64,000 bases of DNA from Tethya wilhelma (lineage: Eukaryota; Porifera; Demospongiae; Tethyida; Tethyidae): NCBI GenBank assembly GCA_964030475.1, contig CAXIPT010000001.1, positions 16,603,712-16,667,711 of the forward strand, read 5' to 3'. Below, piece by piece: positions 35,302-48,044 of the stretch (position 1 is its first letter; each line of letters begins with the position of its first letter). The notes under the pieces are model-generated. The model was given only the letters and a program-made list of their open reading frames with translations. It was not told the DNA's origin and searched no databases. The translations under genes and the position numbers were made by a program.

Positions 35302-38300
35302 TCAAAGTGTATCATCATATAAATTAGTAATTATTGCTTCTGTATTATTATATTCATGAATTCCCACATTTTGAGTAGTTTCCACATCCCTTGATTGAAG
35401 ATGATCATAACAATCTCCTCTTATCTTTGTCGTGACACCACCCTCCCCTCCCTCATCTTGGTCGATGTCTTCATAGTGATGGTATGGTCTAATACGAGAC
35501 ACCTCTACCCCTTCAGCCTCGTCATAGTGGTTGTAGGTATCATCACTCTGAGTGGCTAGAGAGTCGGCTTTACTCTTGATATTGGGATCAGCATAGTCAT
35601 ATTCGTGATTTTGTGAGCCTGCACTCCCACTAGGACTGACCGACTCACCACTGTCAATGTATTCATACTGATGGTGCTTATGAAGTGGGACAAAATTGGC
35701 TGCATGATTGTTGATTCTTGAATAGCCTGGCGATGGTTCGACTAAGCCTCTTTGGAAGTTGCTGTTTGCAATTGATCCCATCCGATGGTTCGACTAAGCC
35801 TCTTTGGAAGTTGCTGTTTGCAATTGATCCCATCCGTGAGTCCAGTCTGTTGTACTCTTCCTCCGCTAGCTCTGGTGGAGGTGGTGGTGGTTGTGTTGCT
35901 GTAGTGTATATCGGATTGACAAACCTACGTTCTATTGCACTGCTCTCGTCTGTATTATCTTCTGCTCCATTTGAGTCCATTTCAAATTCCATGAAAGTTG
36001 GATTGTGAATCCTGAAGTGTGATGTCTCTGCTATTTGTTGCCCTATAAGGAGTATCAATAATTTATTAACAATAAGAAGCATGATCAAGAAGTGATCAAT
36101 AGCACTACCAAATATGCTATCGTACACAATATGCACACCTATAGCAGCTGTGTTTAACAATAGTGTGTTGATGTTGGCAATTATTGGTTCATTAATCTAC
36201 TGACAACATGGAGCCATATAGGAAGCAATGGAGGATCATGCACACAGTCACAAACCTTGTCCATTAATGGGAAAGTGTATAGAAACCATTGTGCTGCTCT
36301 GGCTAGTGGGAATATTGTGTGATGAATTATTATAGTGCTTACTTCTGATGGTGGACACTTTCATCTTCCTGTGCTGTTTCAGCAGACGGAGTAGCACTAT
36401 CATCAACAGTAGGATTATCAACATCAGCAGTGCAGTGGTCGCCACACCACCAATGATGGGGGCATAGTCCACATGCCTTGATTGTAGTGCTGTGAACATT
36501 AATTGTTACAAGTGGGTGATGTACTGATATAGGTCACTTTATAAATTTTACGTGAAGCTATTTACCTAGAGTACACTCTTTCCCTGAAAAGCTGTCATCA
36601 CAGAGGCATTGATATGCCCCAATCATATCCTGACAGAGTCCACCATTCAGGCATGGGTTAGGATCACACTCATTGATATCAATTTCACAGGTGTTTCCAG
36701 TGAAGCCCACAGCACAGAGGCAGGTGTAGTGTAGGAAGTGGTCCTGAAACAGTGTATATATTATGTATGTATGTGTATCACATTATGAGCAGGAATAAAG
36801 TGAACAAAGCTCAGAAACAAGGCTACTTGATGATAAATTTGCTATGTTAACACGCTGGTTGGCAGAAGTATCAACATACTCATTCTGGCAGTTAGTTGTT
36901 ATGATACACTAGTTTGTTCTCCCCTTACATGTATCTACTCACAGCTGGAGATATTCCTGCCAGTGAGTATGATCAGTGAACCTATTACAGACCCACCAGA
37001 CTCATTTCAGACTCAATTTGGGCATTATGACTGTATCATATTGTGTTACTATGCAATATTTTTACCACTTGGAAATCTTATAGGTGTCTAGATTTCAACC
37101 ACACTACTGTGGGGTCATACCTTGCACCATGTGTATGGACTCACCTCACATGTGGCGCCGTTATGACAGGGCATTGAGCTGCATTCGTCAGTCTCTAGTT
37201 CGCAGTCCTTTCCCTCGTAGCCAGGCACACACTTGCATGTGTAGTTGTTTGGACCAGCATTGATACATGTGGCATTGTTGTGGCAAGGATGTTCGTGTTG
37301 ACATAGATTCAAATCTGAAATAATGTCACAGTACATGTATAGTATGTATAACAGTGAAGGTCTCTCACTCTGGCCTGTATCGTTAAAGCCCAATGTTGCT
37401 CTGTGTATGCTGGGCTTAAGCTCCCTGACTCACCTAGTTCACAGTTAGCCCCTGAGTAGTCATCTAAGCAGCTGCACACATAGACACCTAGAGCTAGTTC
37501 ATTGTTAGTGCAGCTGCCATTGTGTTGGCATGGGGTTTTATGGCCACATGGATCCAAGTCTATACATACAAGAAGAGAAAAAATCAACATTGCTGCATTG
37601 ATGTTTAAATTAATAATTTTATAAAGCACAAAATCTAACCAATTTCACAGAATTCTCCTGTGTAGTTCCCGCGGCATATACATCTGTCCGTCTCATTACA
37701 GAAACCACCTTCAGAAGCTGTATTGTGTTTGTGTGTGTATGCATGGAAATAAGTGTCTGCTAACATTGTGCAATGTTAATGCCAATTCCATATGGGTGGC
37801 TGTGTCTAGAACAGGTGCCATGCCTTTTATTGCATTCACTCTGCTGCTAGGAAACTCAACTACACTCAACTACAAACACTTGGTTGTAACTATGCAACAC
37901 AGAAACCACTAGTGCTGAGCAGTCATAGCACACAGACTTTGCACCCAACTCACAGCATCCTTCAGACAGAGCACACACTGTACAGTTTTCAGTGGTGTCT
38001 TGAAATCCTTCAATAAGGCCATTCTCGCCACATTTGTAGTGACCAAACTCATTGTCTCGTGGTTGGCAAAACACAGAACAATCTTCTCCATAAAAATTTT
38101 CGACACAGCTCAACTCAAAGGCCATGACCAGGAATGTTCCATGGAATAGTCGGTCATAATAGTGCTTTGGTTGGGTATAAGAGGAGGTATTGCCATGGTG
38201 ACCTAGTGCAATGGGTATATCAAACTGAGCAACCAAGTCATTCCCATCATATGCCTGATTAGCAAAATCAACATCGTCAACTCGAACATAAAGTTCGACA

Positions 38301-38992
38301 GAACCCTGCAAGGGGTGAGAAACATAAACGCAGTCAAAATTTTGTCCACTACACCTGCACACACCTTATCTTAATTGTCGACCCAAGGCTTCTTTTTACC
38401 AGAGTGGCTGACCATGTACTGACTATATGTATATGTATACTACATTCAAGTATATAGCTACAACCCATTAGGCTTCTGTTTCAAAACATTAGCTTACTGG
38501 CCAGTTGTCCAGGTTGAAGTCGAAGCTCATGGGATTGGGGACGCCCACATCCAGATCCTGTCCACTCTCAAACACTGCATCATCTCCACTGATGTTGCCA
38601 GTCTTGAAGCTTCCGAGAGGACAGCTCTCATCATCTCTGAAGAGAGAACTGTTGTCCCTCTGCATACCAGGAGGTCGGAGACAGAAGAGAAACTGATTGT
38701 TGCATTCGGTGCACACACCAGTGTCCTCCAAGGGATCGCAGCAGAAGCCATCGACTCTTGTGTGCTGAGTGCTCTTGTACATTGCGAGGTGTGCTTTTAG
38801 GTTGAGATCGGCTTTGAGCATTCTCTGGATGGTATTGCATTAAATGTAATGAAAACAAAAAATCAATAAACTATAACCGTTTTGATCAAACATGCTTCAG
38901 TACAATTATTGAGCATTGGCAGCGAGCATTACCACAATTGCCAAGAGTAGAATGAGTGTAGCCACACAGCGTGTCGAACATCTTTGCTGCAT
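35302..38992 (-). CDS. Gene F: canonical Delta-like ligand with EGF repeats; tail broken by a 52-bp duplication
   Basis: Nine exons: 38992-38933, 38824-38498, 38305-37954, 37717-37640, 37559-37434, 37314-37145, 36743-36566, 36489-36343 and 36042-35302. It has a signal peptide ([20 protein letters not shown]) and an MNNL domain ([18 protein letters not shown]). The DSL is canonical ([19 protein letters not shown]). About five EGF repeats and a membrane segment ([20 protein letters not shown]) follow. Its exon layout around the first EGF matches gene A (78-base exon, same phases). The tail has NPIYTT, a six-Pro run and several Y motifs. In the tail exon the 52 bases at 35732-35783 are repeated exactly at 35784-35835. 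This shifts the frame; removing one copy gives 708 residues. Best candidate here for a true Notch ligand. Confidence 0.82.
35732..35835. repeat. Exact 52-bp tandem duplication in the gene F tail exon
   Basis: Two adjacent identical 52-bp units beginning GATGGTTCGACTAAGCCTCT. Because 52 is not a multiple of three, the long tail frame is lost after the first unit (minus strand: ...RGLVEPS then a shifted frame). Confidence 0.95.
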
Positions 38993-39064
38993 TGTATGCT
39001 ATTGAGAAAAAGTATACAGCAAATTGAATCGTGGTATTAAAAGACAAAGAATATCAGAGTGGGT

Positions 39065-39095
39065 AGCTACTATTGTGTACAACACAATAGTAGCT
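39065..39095. repeat. Perfect inverted repeat upstream of gene F
   Basis: Fourteen-base arms AGCTACTATTGTGT and ACACAATAGTAGCT around a three-base spacer, 73 bp upstream of the gene F start codon. It may be a hairpin or a dimeric protein site. Confidence 0.7.
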
Positions 39096-39544
39096 CCATT
39101 CAATAGTGTAGACAGGCTTCTTGACTTGATGCAAGTGCAACAATATCATATTGAAGCCTGCAGTGAAAACCCTACAGTTACAGAACCCCTGCAAATTTTA
39201 GTACAGTTCAGCAGTTCTACTTTACATCATTTGTTGTTGCTACACTTCATGCTATGTCTTTGTGGAGTACTATATTAGATCTTAGATAATAATTCAATTC
39301 CTACCATTATAGTGGCTCACCTGCATCTTTCTCTTTGATCTGCTGCAGTCATTCGTGGAAAACTATTTATGGTAAGGTATAGAGTAATTAGCTAGCACAA
39401 GTATTGTCCTGTATCACGTGATTTGTTGTACGTAACAGGAAGCAAAATCAAATCATGAGCATACCACACAAACACACACATACACATACACATACATAGA
39501 CACACACACTCCAAATAAAGTATACATACTACCTACTTTAATAG

Positions 39545-42431
39545 CTACTGTCCAAAGTCATAGTGTGCTTCTGATTCTTTTGTTATCTTTCCAGGCGCAG
39601 TGTTAGTATAAGTTGTCCTCTCAAGATGAGAGTATTCATGAGTAGCTGGGACAGTGTCACTAAACTCAGGCGGGAGCCTCACTTGAACTGGTGAATCAGC
39701 ATAGTCATACGTGAGCTCTTCCTTTGGGAGGGACACATTGATGGGGTTATCTACATAGTCATATACGGGACGTTTTCCAGAGACTGGTTGTTGTGTATCA
39801 GTGGTGGCGTAGTCGTACATGTGCCCGCTCTGCTGCTGGGTTGAACTAGTAGTGGTGTCGTCGTAGATCGATACCACATTATGAGTAGCCCTTGGTGGAC
39901 TGTCAGCTGACTCATAGACAGGAAGGGTCGTGCCTCTGTGGTTTGCAGGGGGGTTGTCAGCAGTGTCATACACAGGAGGTTCTGGGTGAGGTTGTTTAGA
40001 CAACACATCATCGTAAGTGTCACTAGAGGGAGGAAGATCAGCACTCTCGTAGTAGACAGGAAGACTTTTGGGAGGGTTTTTTTCGTCTTTGATGCTATCG
40101 GGTGCAATATAGTGGTACTCATTTGTAGCAGATACGGGTGGACTTATGGTGTCATCGTAAATGGACGGTCGTGACTTTCCCGGAGGATCATCGGTCATTT
40201 CGTAAAAGGGAGGGGGTGGTTTTTTTTGAGCTCTATCATCTGTGACGTCGCTGTAGATGCTGGAAGGGGGAGGGGGGTGGTTGGCAGTGTCATAAACAGG
40301 AGGTTGAGGGTGAAACTGTGATTCGGGGCCAGGAATGGGATAGGCAATATCATAGTTTGAAGGCGGGAGACCAGAGATCGGCTGTACGGGAGGACTTGTG
40401 TACCCAGTGTGGTGATTGGCCGAGTCGTAGGTCGACTGTTGGGCCGGCTCATGCCCAATAGTGGAGTTATTGCTAGTGGTTCCATCAGTGGTTGAAACTG
40501 CAGGCACAGTGTGTTTGGTGGGGTGAGTGGATTCAGCTTTGATGTTGTGGTGCAGTTGAGAGTACTCCATCTCCATGGCCTGCTTCTCTGTGTTCCCAGA
40601 GCCGTAGAGGGTGTTGTCAAACTGGTGCTCCACAGAGCCTCCTGTGTTTGTGTTAAAGCTGTTCATCATTACATGCTCTCTGGTGTAGTCATTTTCTAAA
40701 GACAAAAGAATGCTAGTCATAACACATAACACAGTGCAGTCTCCCACAGGCCAACACCCAAACTAAAGGTTAGCAATAATTCATTAAATTTTGAGGTTGC
40801 TCAACCGGCAAACCATATCAAAATGAGACAGGAGGCACATATCACTGTAAGAGCAGGGAGATGGAACTAATACTATGAGGCAAAATTCTATGATGAGTAA
40901 ATTCTTCCATGTGTAACTATCTAGCTCAAATTCTTTACATTGTTATTGTAGACAGCCTCGTGAGTGGTGTGTTACTAATGGTGTTGTGAAGTATGCAATG
41001 TAGTACCTGAGACATCTAGCTCTCCTCGGTGCTTGGTTCTCAGCTGGAGAGTTAAACAGACAATCACTAGAACTAGAATGACGACAATTGCTACCAATAC
41101 ACCAGCCACACCTCCAACCACTCCTCCTATCAGTGCTACATCCATTGACTGGGATTCTGTTGAAGAATGAATAATAGGTAGTGTTATCGAGATTCATTCA
41201 GTACTTCAGTACCTTGGTCACAGTTCATTCCTTCAAATCCTGCTGCACATTGACACTCATATTCTCCAGTAGTGTCATCAGGAGTACAGGTTGCCCCATT
41301 CTCACAGGGATCACTGACACAAGGATCTATATCAAATTATTGGAGCATGCATCTTGTCAGGAATTAAAAATCAATGACTTACTTTGAAGACAGCTCTCTC
41401 CAATGTAACCAGAAATACATGAGCTACAATTGGTGGCTGGGTTCCTTCCTAATAAACATTTAGTGCAATTGGTAGAAGAATTTCGTGTACCATCCAGACA
41501 GACAATGCTTCCATCACTGCTACAGTTATACACTCCCTCTACTGGCTCACAGAAGGTGGTACAGTCAGAGCCATAGTAGTTCTCAGAGCAGTTGTTGCAA
41601 TTTGTTGTAGAATTTCGATTCTCTTCAACACAGACAATGGTTCCATTTCTGTCACAGTTGTACACTCCCTCTACTGGCTCACAGAAGGTGGTACAGTCAG
41701 AGCCATAGTAGTTCTCAGAGCACTTCACTTGAAAACTCATGGAAAGTTGTGATATATTGTGAATCCCAGTGTAAGTTGTTTCATTAGTCAATCCAGCTCC
41801 AAGTTGGAGTTGATCACAGTTAATGGGAAACCTGTCTATTATTCCTTCTGTCTCATTTGGTGCCTTATTGTTGTTGATTCTATCAAATACATCTACAAGG
41901 AGCTGAATTCTTCTCTGTAAGTAAAACAGTAATGATTACATATGGACATATATACAATTATGCATACATAATTGTGACTCACTGTCCATGGCGAAGTTTC
42001 CATTTGTGTGCTTGGGTTTGGTGAACCAAGAAATCCACCATCACCAACAATGAAGGTCTCATGGTTCTCATTAGTTTGACTTCGTGTGGAGAAGGAGAAG
42101 TCATCATTGGGTGCAGTCTCCAGTGATGCATTGAATGGTCTTAGAATGTAGCGAAACCTGGTATCACATCTAAATACTCCAGTGTTCTGACAGCTCTCAG
42201 TGCGTAGAGGATCATCACAACAAACTGGTACACCATTTGTCCCACATTCAGCACACAGACCAGTTGGGTTCCAGTACTCATAGAAACGTACAGTGAAATC
42301 AAAGTTAGCCTGCACACTGATCTGTAGTAAAACAAACAATAACACAAGTCCCTGCATGCACTATGATAGACTACCTTTCTTACCAGTAATGGGAATAAAA
42401 GAAGGATACTTCTCATTAAATGTAACATCAT
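39545..42431 (-). CDS. Gene G: MNNL, two DSL-like modules, EGF and a tail with about 20 Y-D/E motifs
   Basis: Six exons: 42431-42384, 42321-41983, 41914-41383, 41326-41213, 41156-41007 and 40695-39545. They sum to 2334 bases, or 777 residues. There is a signal peptide (MMLHLMRSILLLFPLL) and a 339-base MNNL exon like those of D and E. Two near-identical DSL-like modules repeat with a 132-bp period. One EGF (DPCVSDPCENGATC) and a membrane segment (VVILVLVIVCLTL) follow. The 383-residue tail repeats the theme P-x-Y-[DE]-x-A/T with Pro-rich linkers (PPVYDTA, PVYESAD, SIYDDT, VYDYVDNP). It ends HYDFGQ, like the HYDLGQ of the Ig/D tails. An alternative start in exon 2 (MQGLVLLFVLL) would also give a leader. 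The tail should recruit SH2 adaptors when phosphorylated (inference). Confidence 0.83.
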
Positions 42432-45334
42432 TTTGCCCATTATTTGAGTTAGTTTCGATCCAACCACGTACTGAATGTACTGTGTATGAGTATGAACGAG
42501 TGTGTGTTTGTATGCAGCAGTAAATATACTTTAAGACACTCCACAAGGTTGTACACAAACAACTACAGTAAATTAGACTCGCTACAGACACAATGACACC
42601 AGAATGTTTGTCCCCAGCATAATCATATTATTATTGTGGAAGTGTCCTCTATCAAATCAGTCCAACTGCACCTAGCTTCCCCTCTATTTTACCTAGTGAA
42701 CATAGATCAAATTACTCTACCACAAGAGTGGATTATTTCTCTCGGACAATCACATTGATCTATATTCAATTATCCCAGGGAGAGTCTCTACATATTTGTG
42801 GTTTTATTGGCAGTGACCTTGGTACCAGCTGTCCATCCTAATTACAATAACATTGTGTGTCACTGGACAGACAATGGCATACGTACATCACAGTGCTGGG
42901 TGCCAGCACTGGCTGAACACTAATGAGAGCCTCCAGTTGGCCCAAGGGTGGAGCTCATTAAAACCTAGAGGGGCACCCTCTTTGGGTCTCAGACATTGCA
43001 TGCAATAGGACCACTCAGTATGGTGCTCCCCTGCTTTGATAACTTTATAATCAATCTGCCCACTCAACTCAAATTAGATTATATTCATAGGATATCTATT
43101 AAACGTTCAAGCCTAGCTAGAACTTTGTGCTAGCTGCAGAATGATTCTGAAAGACCGTTGGGTCTTGTCTTCCCTAAAGCTTGTCACATTTTTGACAATG
43201 TCACATAATGAATCTTGTAAACTACAGTTAGTTTAGATGTTTTTTGGTTTATTTTCTTGCTCTGCCTACACTGTCATTCATACCTTGATCCACAGATGCT
43301 GATGGTTTGGCAGCTTGCTTCTGTTCTCTCTTCTCTGGCGCTAGGTAACCAAGTTGTGTACGTAGATCAAATGAAGTCACAAAGCTTCTCTAAAGTTCAA
43401 GGTGTTTTCTTTGATTAAACATCTGGACAGTATACTTACTGAGCTGCATGTGTTGCATGCATGCAGTGCGTTATATGACGTAGGCTAATTAAAGTTGGGA
43501 ATCATATTCATGAGGTGGGATTTACCATACAACAGGAACAGTAATAATGGTGGGTGAGGGTGCATGCTACGTCAATGCATCTGCAGCTATACGCTACCTA
43601 GCAACATGTACATAGAAGGTAACAATAGAAAGTACCCAAGCTTATGACTAATGTAGTGGTAAGCATTTACTTCTTGCACAAAACTATAAAATCATTATTA
43701 TTAGCTAAAATTCATGATTGCACATGCAATGGTTTGCGCCATGTGCCACTAGAGTAAACCACTGTTACTACAACACATCATTATGGTTGGCATTGGTAAC
43801 CTGTTGGGCCAAATAAAATAAAGGGGATAAGTGGTCGGCATCAGCTGAGCTCACCTCAGCTACCAGATCTATGGTTTCAACATGTCCACATTTATAACAT
43901 TGTATACATGTACATGTGTGGCGAAATTGCCAGTGCTTTCTTTCCTGTTCTGTATCACTACATAGTACGGTATCATGTTTTGATTCATCAACTGTAAGAG
44001 TTCTAATACATACTGTTAAGACTGTGAACACGCAAAGAGTCAACACTGAATGATACCATAGATCTATAGACTAGACTTTTAGACTAGGAGCTGAAACAGT
44101 GGTGTTCTAGTGTACGTTGCCATGAATGCATCTCTGGCACCACAATGAAATAACTATTTTTAGTAAGGTTTACCCCGAGCATGTGGACTTTCAATATGTC
44201 ATTGTACAAACACTAAAGCCATATTTGAAACAACATTGTTGATGTGTAATGAAAGCTGTTATTGTCTATTTTAACTGGACGATTGTGTTTCATGTACAGA
44301 TTTCCTGGATCCCCATTTTTCAAATCCTTTTAGAATCTGAGAGATGTGGGTTCCCAGAATTATGGTGTGTGTTTGTTCAGATACATTGCCACATCACTGT
44401 AGGCCAGTGAAAAGATGAGCTCAGTTTTATTGAAAAGTGAAAGGATATTTTCAGTGTCTGCTGATGTATGCATTATAATTTCTGACCACTATACTATAGT
44501 CTGTTGTAATACTATTATCTACATGTGCAATAGTATACATCTACAGTACTGCACACACAGCATTATTTGGTGGCTGATTATTACACCATTAGTTTTAAAT
44601 TAATCAGCTTACTGAACCAAACTTTCTGTTGTGGTTCAGTAATCAACCAGTCATCTTTTGAAAGAGACATGCTTCCTAAACAAGCCATGCATGGTTATCA
44701 ATGTTTGCATGTATATAACATTTGATAGCTTTGAAAGGAAGAGTAACTGGATCATAATCACCAGTGATACCCATATAGGGATAGTACCTACATCACTACA
44801 TTGTTTTTGCCACAGTAACTCCTTTTGTGGTGTTAATACACTGTATATGTTGTAGTGGGCACTGCATTGTCACATAATAGTGACATGTACTGTTATAATG
44901 GCATTCCTAACCACAGACAAGTGCTTCTGTACTAGTTTCAATTCAGTTGGGTTTGAAATTGTTATCACTAAAACAACATAACTTATAAATATGCATATTA
45001 TGTTGTGAAGCAAGAGGAAGTACATGCAACACAAGTGCACATGACCATAATGCTTGAACTGAAATTTGATCACATGCATCAGCGCTGGATGACTCAGGCT
45101 TTTTCCCACTACCCATTCAGTGAACTCTCTCTTCACTTCATTTCTGTAGAGGGAACATGACTAAAAATGAAATGGTGAACGTCACTACAATGTAGTGAGT
45201 GCTTCATCATGGCATCACCATGGTAACCAATGTTTACCCAAGGTCATTTGTTAGGTAAAGGGACATCAAGTTTACATACGCTAAAATTTGATAATTTGAT
45301 ATGGTGTACTGTATGGGTTGTCATTAATGCTCCT
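42432..45334. other. 2.9-kb intergenic region
   Basis: I see no exon with convincing coding features on either strand. Open frames here are short and show no domain. There is no recognised RNA gene and no strong repeat. It is the longest gene-poor stretch of the cluster and separates the D-G subgroup from the H-N subgroup. Confidence 0.5.
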
Positions 45335-47176
45335 TTAATTTGTACTCTCTAAAGTGGCATATACTGGTCCTGGTACTGCATACTGTTCATTCTCCACATC
45401 ATAGTCTAGTGAGCCATACAATGGATTCTGTACTTCATGTTGTGTGCTCTCCGAGTGTACACTGCTTGACTGTGAAGAGGAGCAACTAGAAGTACTCGGC
45501 CACCTCACAGTTAGCCTCGTTGCAGTCCTTTCTTGAGGAAACGAAACTGGTAAGCTCTGTTCATCTGCACCGTAGACAGGGTTATCTCCAGGAGTGTAGG
45601 AAGCTGCAGCAGCTGTGCCATTGTGGTCACCAAATGGTGTGCTTCCTATTCAGCAAATGCATAAAGAGAGAATTAATTATTAATGATGTCATTGTATACT
45701 TTGCATGGAAGACACACAGTGACACACACATCCACGTGCGGCATCTGGGTGGTATCAATAACTATTTCCATAAATGGAACTGAATTAATGATGGACATTT
45801 AGATAGATCATGGTGCAAGGTCAAGACAGCTAGTGTAATGGTCAGTGGCATTGACTCACTGAATGTGGTGCTCCATTTCAGCTTCTTAATGAGAACCGTC
45901 AAGCCTATTGCGATCACTAGTAAAACAATGACCAATGTCACCATAGCACCAACCACACCTCCAATAATGGCTCCCATCGATGATGATGAAGATCCTTGGC
46001 GGTGATTGTGGGAGTTTAAATCAGACACATTTTTGACTTCCAAGTCCACACTGTCCTCACAGAATCTTCCAGTGTACCCAGGGTCACATATACACACTAC
46101 TGTGCTCATGTCAGGTTTCTCTTTACAATGACCCTTTCCATTGCAATCAAATGCTCCCACACAAGGACTCTCAATACGTTCTTGACAAAGTTCGCCAGTG
46201 TAACCTGGTTTGCAGATGCATGAGAAGTTCCAGGTCCATTCAGACATTGTCCATTTCCACTGCAGGTGACATTCCTCAGTGAACATGCATCAAGACTCTC
46301 ACAAGGTTCTCCAGTGAAGTTGCCACTACAAGAAACTCTGTAGCTAAGTTCAATCTGGGCAACTTGATAGATTCCACTGTAATGCTGTCGTTTTGAAATT
46401 ATTCCAACGGAGCTGCTGATGTTTATGTGGAAGATGTCCACAACATCATCATCACTAGCAGCCATGAAGTCCCCATCAGCATCACCGACAAGGATGAACA
46501 ACTGTGCTCCCTACAATTATAAGACAATTTAGAAAAAAATTATAGCAGCTCTGAAGTATGATGGCTTTATAAGTTCTCCTGCTATATTATCTATGTTATA
46601 ACAAACTTTCAATTCAAGCTTACCATCCATTTGTTTGCTCTTTTGTCTAAAATTAAAGGATTTCTCAATCCTTGCACCATATCCATTGAAAAGTTTAGCC
46701 GAGTGACACTGTCTTCATTGATGTGACTAAATTGTCCGCCACTACAACTCATTCCTCGACTCCACAGCTCCGTTAGACAGTAATAAAAATATGTATCACA
46801 CTTCTCTTCCCCTATACAAATCTGCTGTGTATTGTTATGGGCATCACAGCATCCATATTCGGCATTTCCTTGCAATCGATTTGCCTCTGACACACAAGTT
46901 GCACAGTGGTTGTTGGGGTTTGAGTAAGAGTGTGTTTGGATGCTCAGCACATAGTTCGCTCCTACAAAATGATTGTGCCATACCTGATATAGTAATGCAC
47001 ACAGCATGAAGATAATAACACAGATTTCTATACTCAGTAGCTATCAAAACTAAGCAAACTAGACTAGATACAGAAATATCTGGCATTACTTGATACATAT
47101 ACAATCACTGACTTACAGCTGCTGTAAGCAAAAATGTCCTAACCAGTCTCTGCAAGAAGACGGCTCTGAGGCACAT
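45335..47176 (-). CDS. Gene H: MNNL/EGF membrane protein with degenerate DSL; one base short in EGF 1
   Basis: Four exons: 47176-47117, 46983-46624, 46510-45860 and 45645-45335. There is a signal peptide (MCLRAVFLQRLVRTFLLTAA) and an MNNL domain (NPNNHCATC, CCDAHNNT, CDTYFYYCL). Where the DSL should be is only CSGNFTGEPCESLDAC. Two to three EGFs, a membrane segment (GGVVGAMVTLVIVLLVIAIG) and a 103-residue tail follow. The frame slips inside the first EGF near 46231-46240: one frame ends QCLNGPG and the other resumes WNFSCICKPGYTG. One missing base explains both this and the exon sum (1382, two over a multiple of three). The tail has NPVYG, NPLYG and a final QYAVPGPVYATLE. It could be a sequencing error or a recent lesion. 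Confidence 0.7.
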
Positions 47177-47711
47177 ATTCAGTTTTGCAAATGTCCACTA
47201 AAATTATGCCAGAAAGACTGCTGCACGTGGCTCAGCTTCCTTTGCATCTCAATAGCTCTGGCTCCTGCATGCTTCTGTGGAATCTAGGTTGGGAGGCAAT
47301 TAAAGTACAAAGTACACCAATAATTAATTAATGCATAACTCCTGATCTCCAGGGAAAAATATGGGACAACTTGAGTGGATCATTCCATAGACCTGTTTCA
47401 TATCCCAACTCACATTCAGGCATTATATTAATACAAACTACATTAGTGTCAGAACTAACATTAACCTCAGGCTCATGCATGCATGGCATCCTTTTCACTC
47501 CTTGCTGACATCACCTACTGTTGGTTTGCCTGTACATCCTGTAACTTCAGGAAGGAATTCTAAAGGTGTAAAACCACATCTGTGATGATGTAAAGTGAAC
47601 CCTTGTCAAAGTTTTCACCTTTGTTGTTGCTACAGTAAAACCTGACCTAACAGCCGTCCTAATCATTGACTGCAGTACAGAGGTTGCCCTATATTCCAGC
47701 CACCTGGTTAA

Positions 47712-47747
<36 letters not shown>

Positions 47748-47750
47748 TGN

Positions 47751-47788
<38 letters not shown>

Positions 47789-48044
47789 TGTGTGTGCGTG
47801 TGTGTGTGTGTGGACCCTTGGCTGCATGGGAATACTACCAGTCAATCATCTTACATTGGTTTCTCATGTGAAACTCTCATTACAATTTATTCTACAACTC
47901 TATAGACTTCTCATAATTATGATTATTGACAAGTGACAAAAATTATAAAAATTAATGGTATAGTGAAACAATTGGACTTCATAAAAATATTGTACTCTAC
48001 ATACATTCTGACAAATAATAATATTAATGATTATTATTATTATA
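47177..48044. other. Spacer between genes H and I
   Basis: Apart from the CT/GT microsatellite at 47717-47812 I see no coding or RNA feature in this 870-bp spacer. Confidence 0.5.
47717..47812. repeat. CT/GT microsatellite with a single N
   Basis: CTCTCT followed by a long GT run in the spacer between genes H and I. One N at 47750 marks uncertain length. Confidence 0.95.

Noticed and set aside
43768..44855. Short open frames in the 42.4-45.3 kb spacer
   Set aside because: No domain, no signal or membrane segment that fits an exon, no splice context and no paralogue in the window.
47666..47936. Plus-strand open frames of alternating Cys and Val
   Set aside because: They are translations of the CT/GT microsatellite and contain an N; no protein features.
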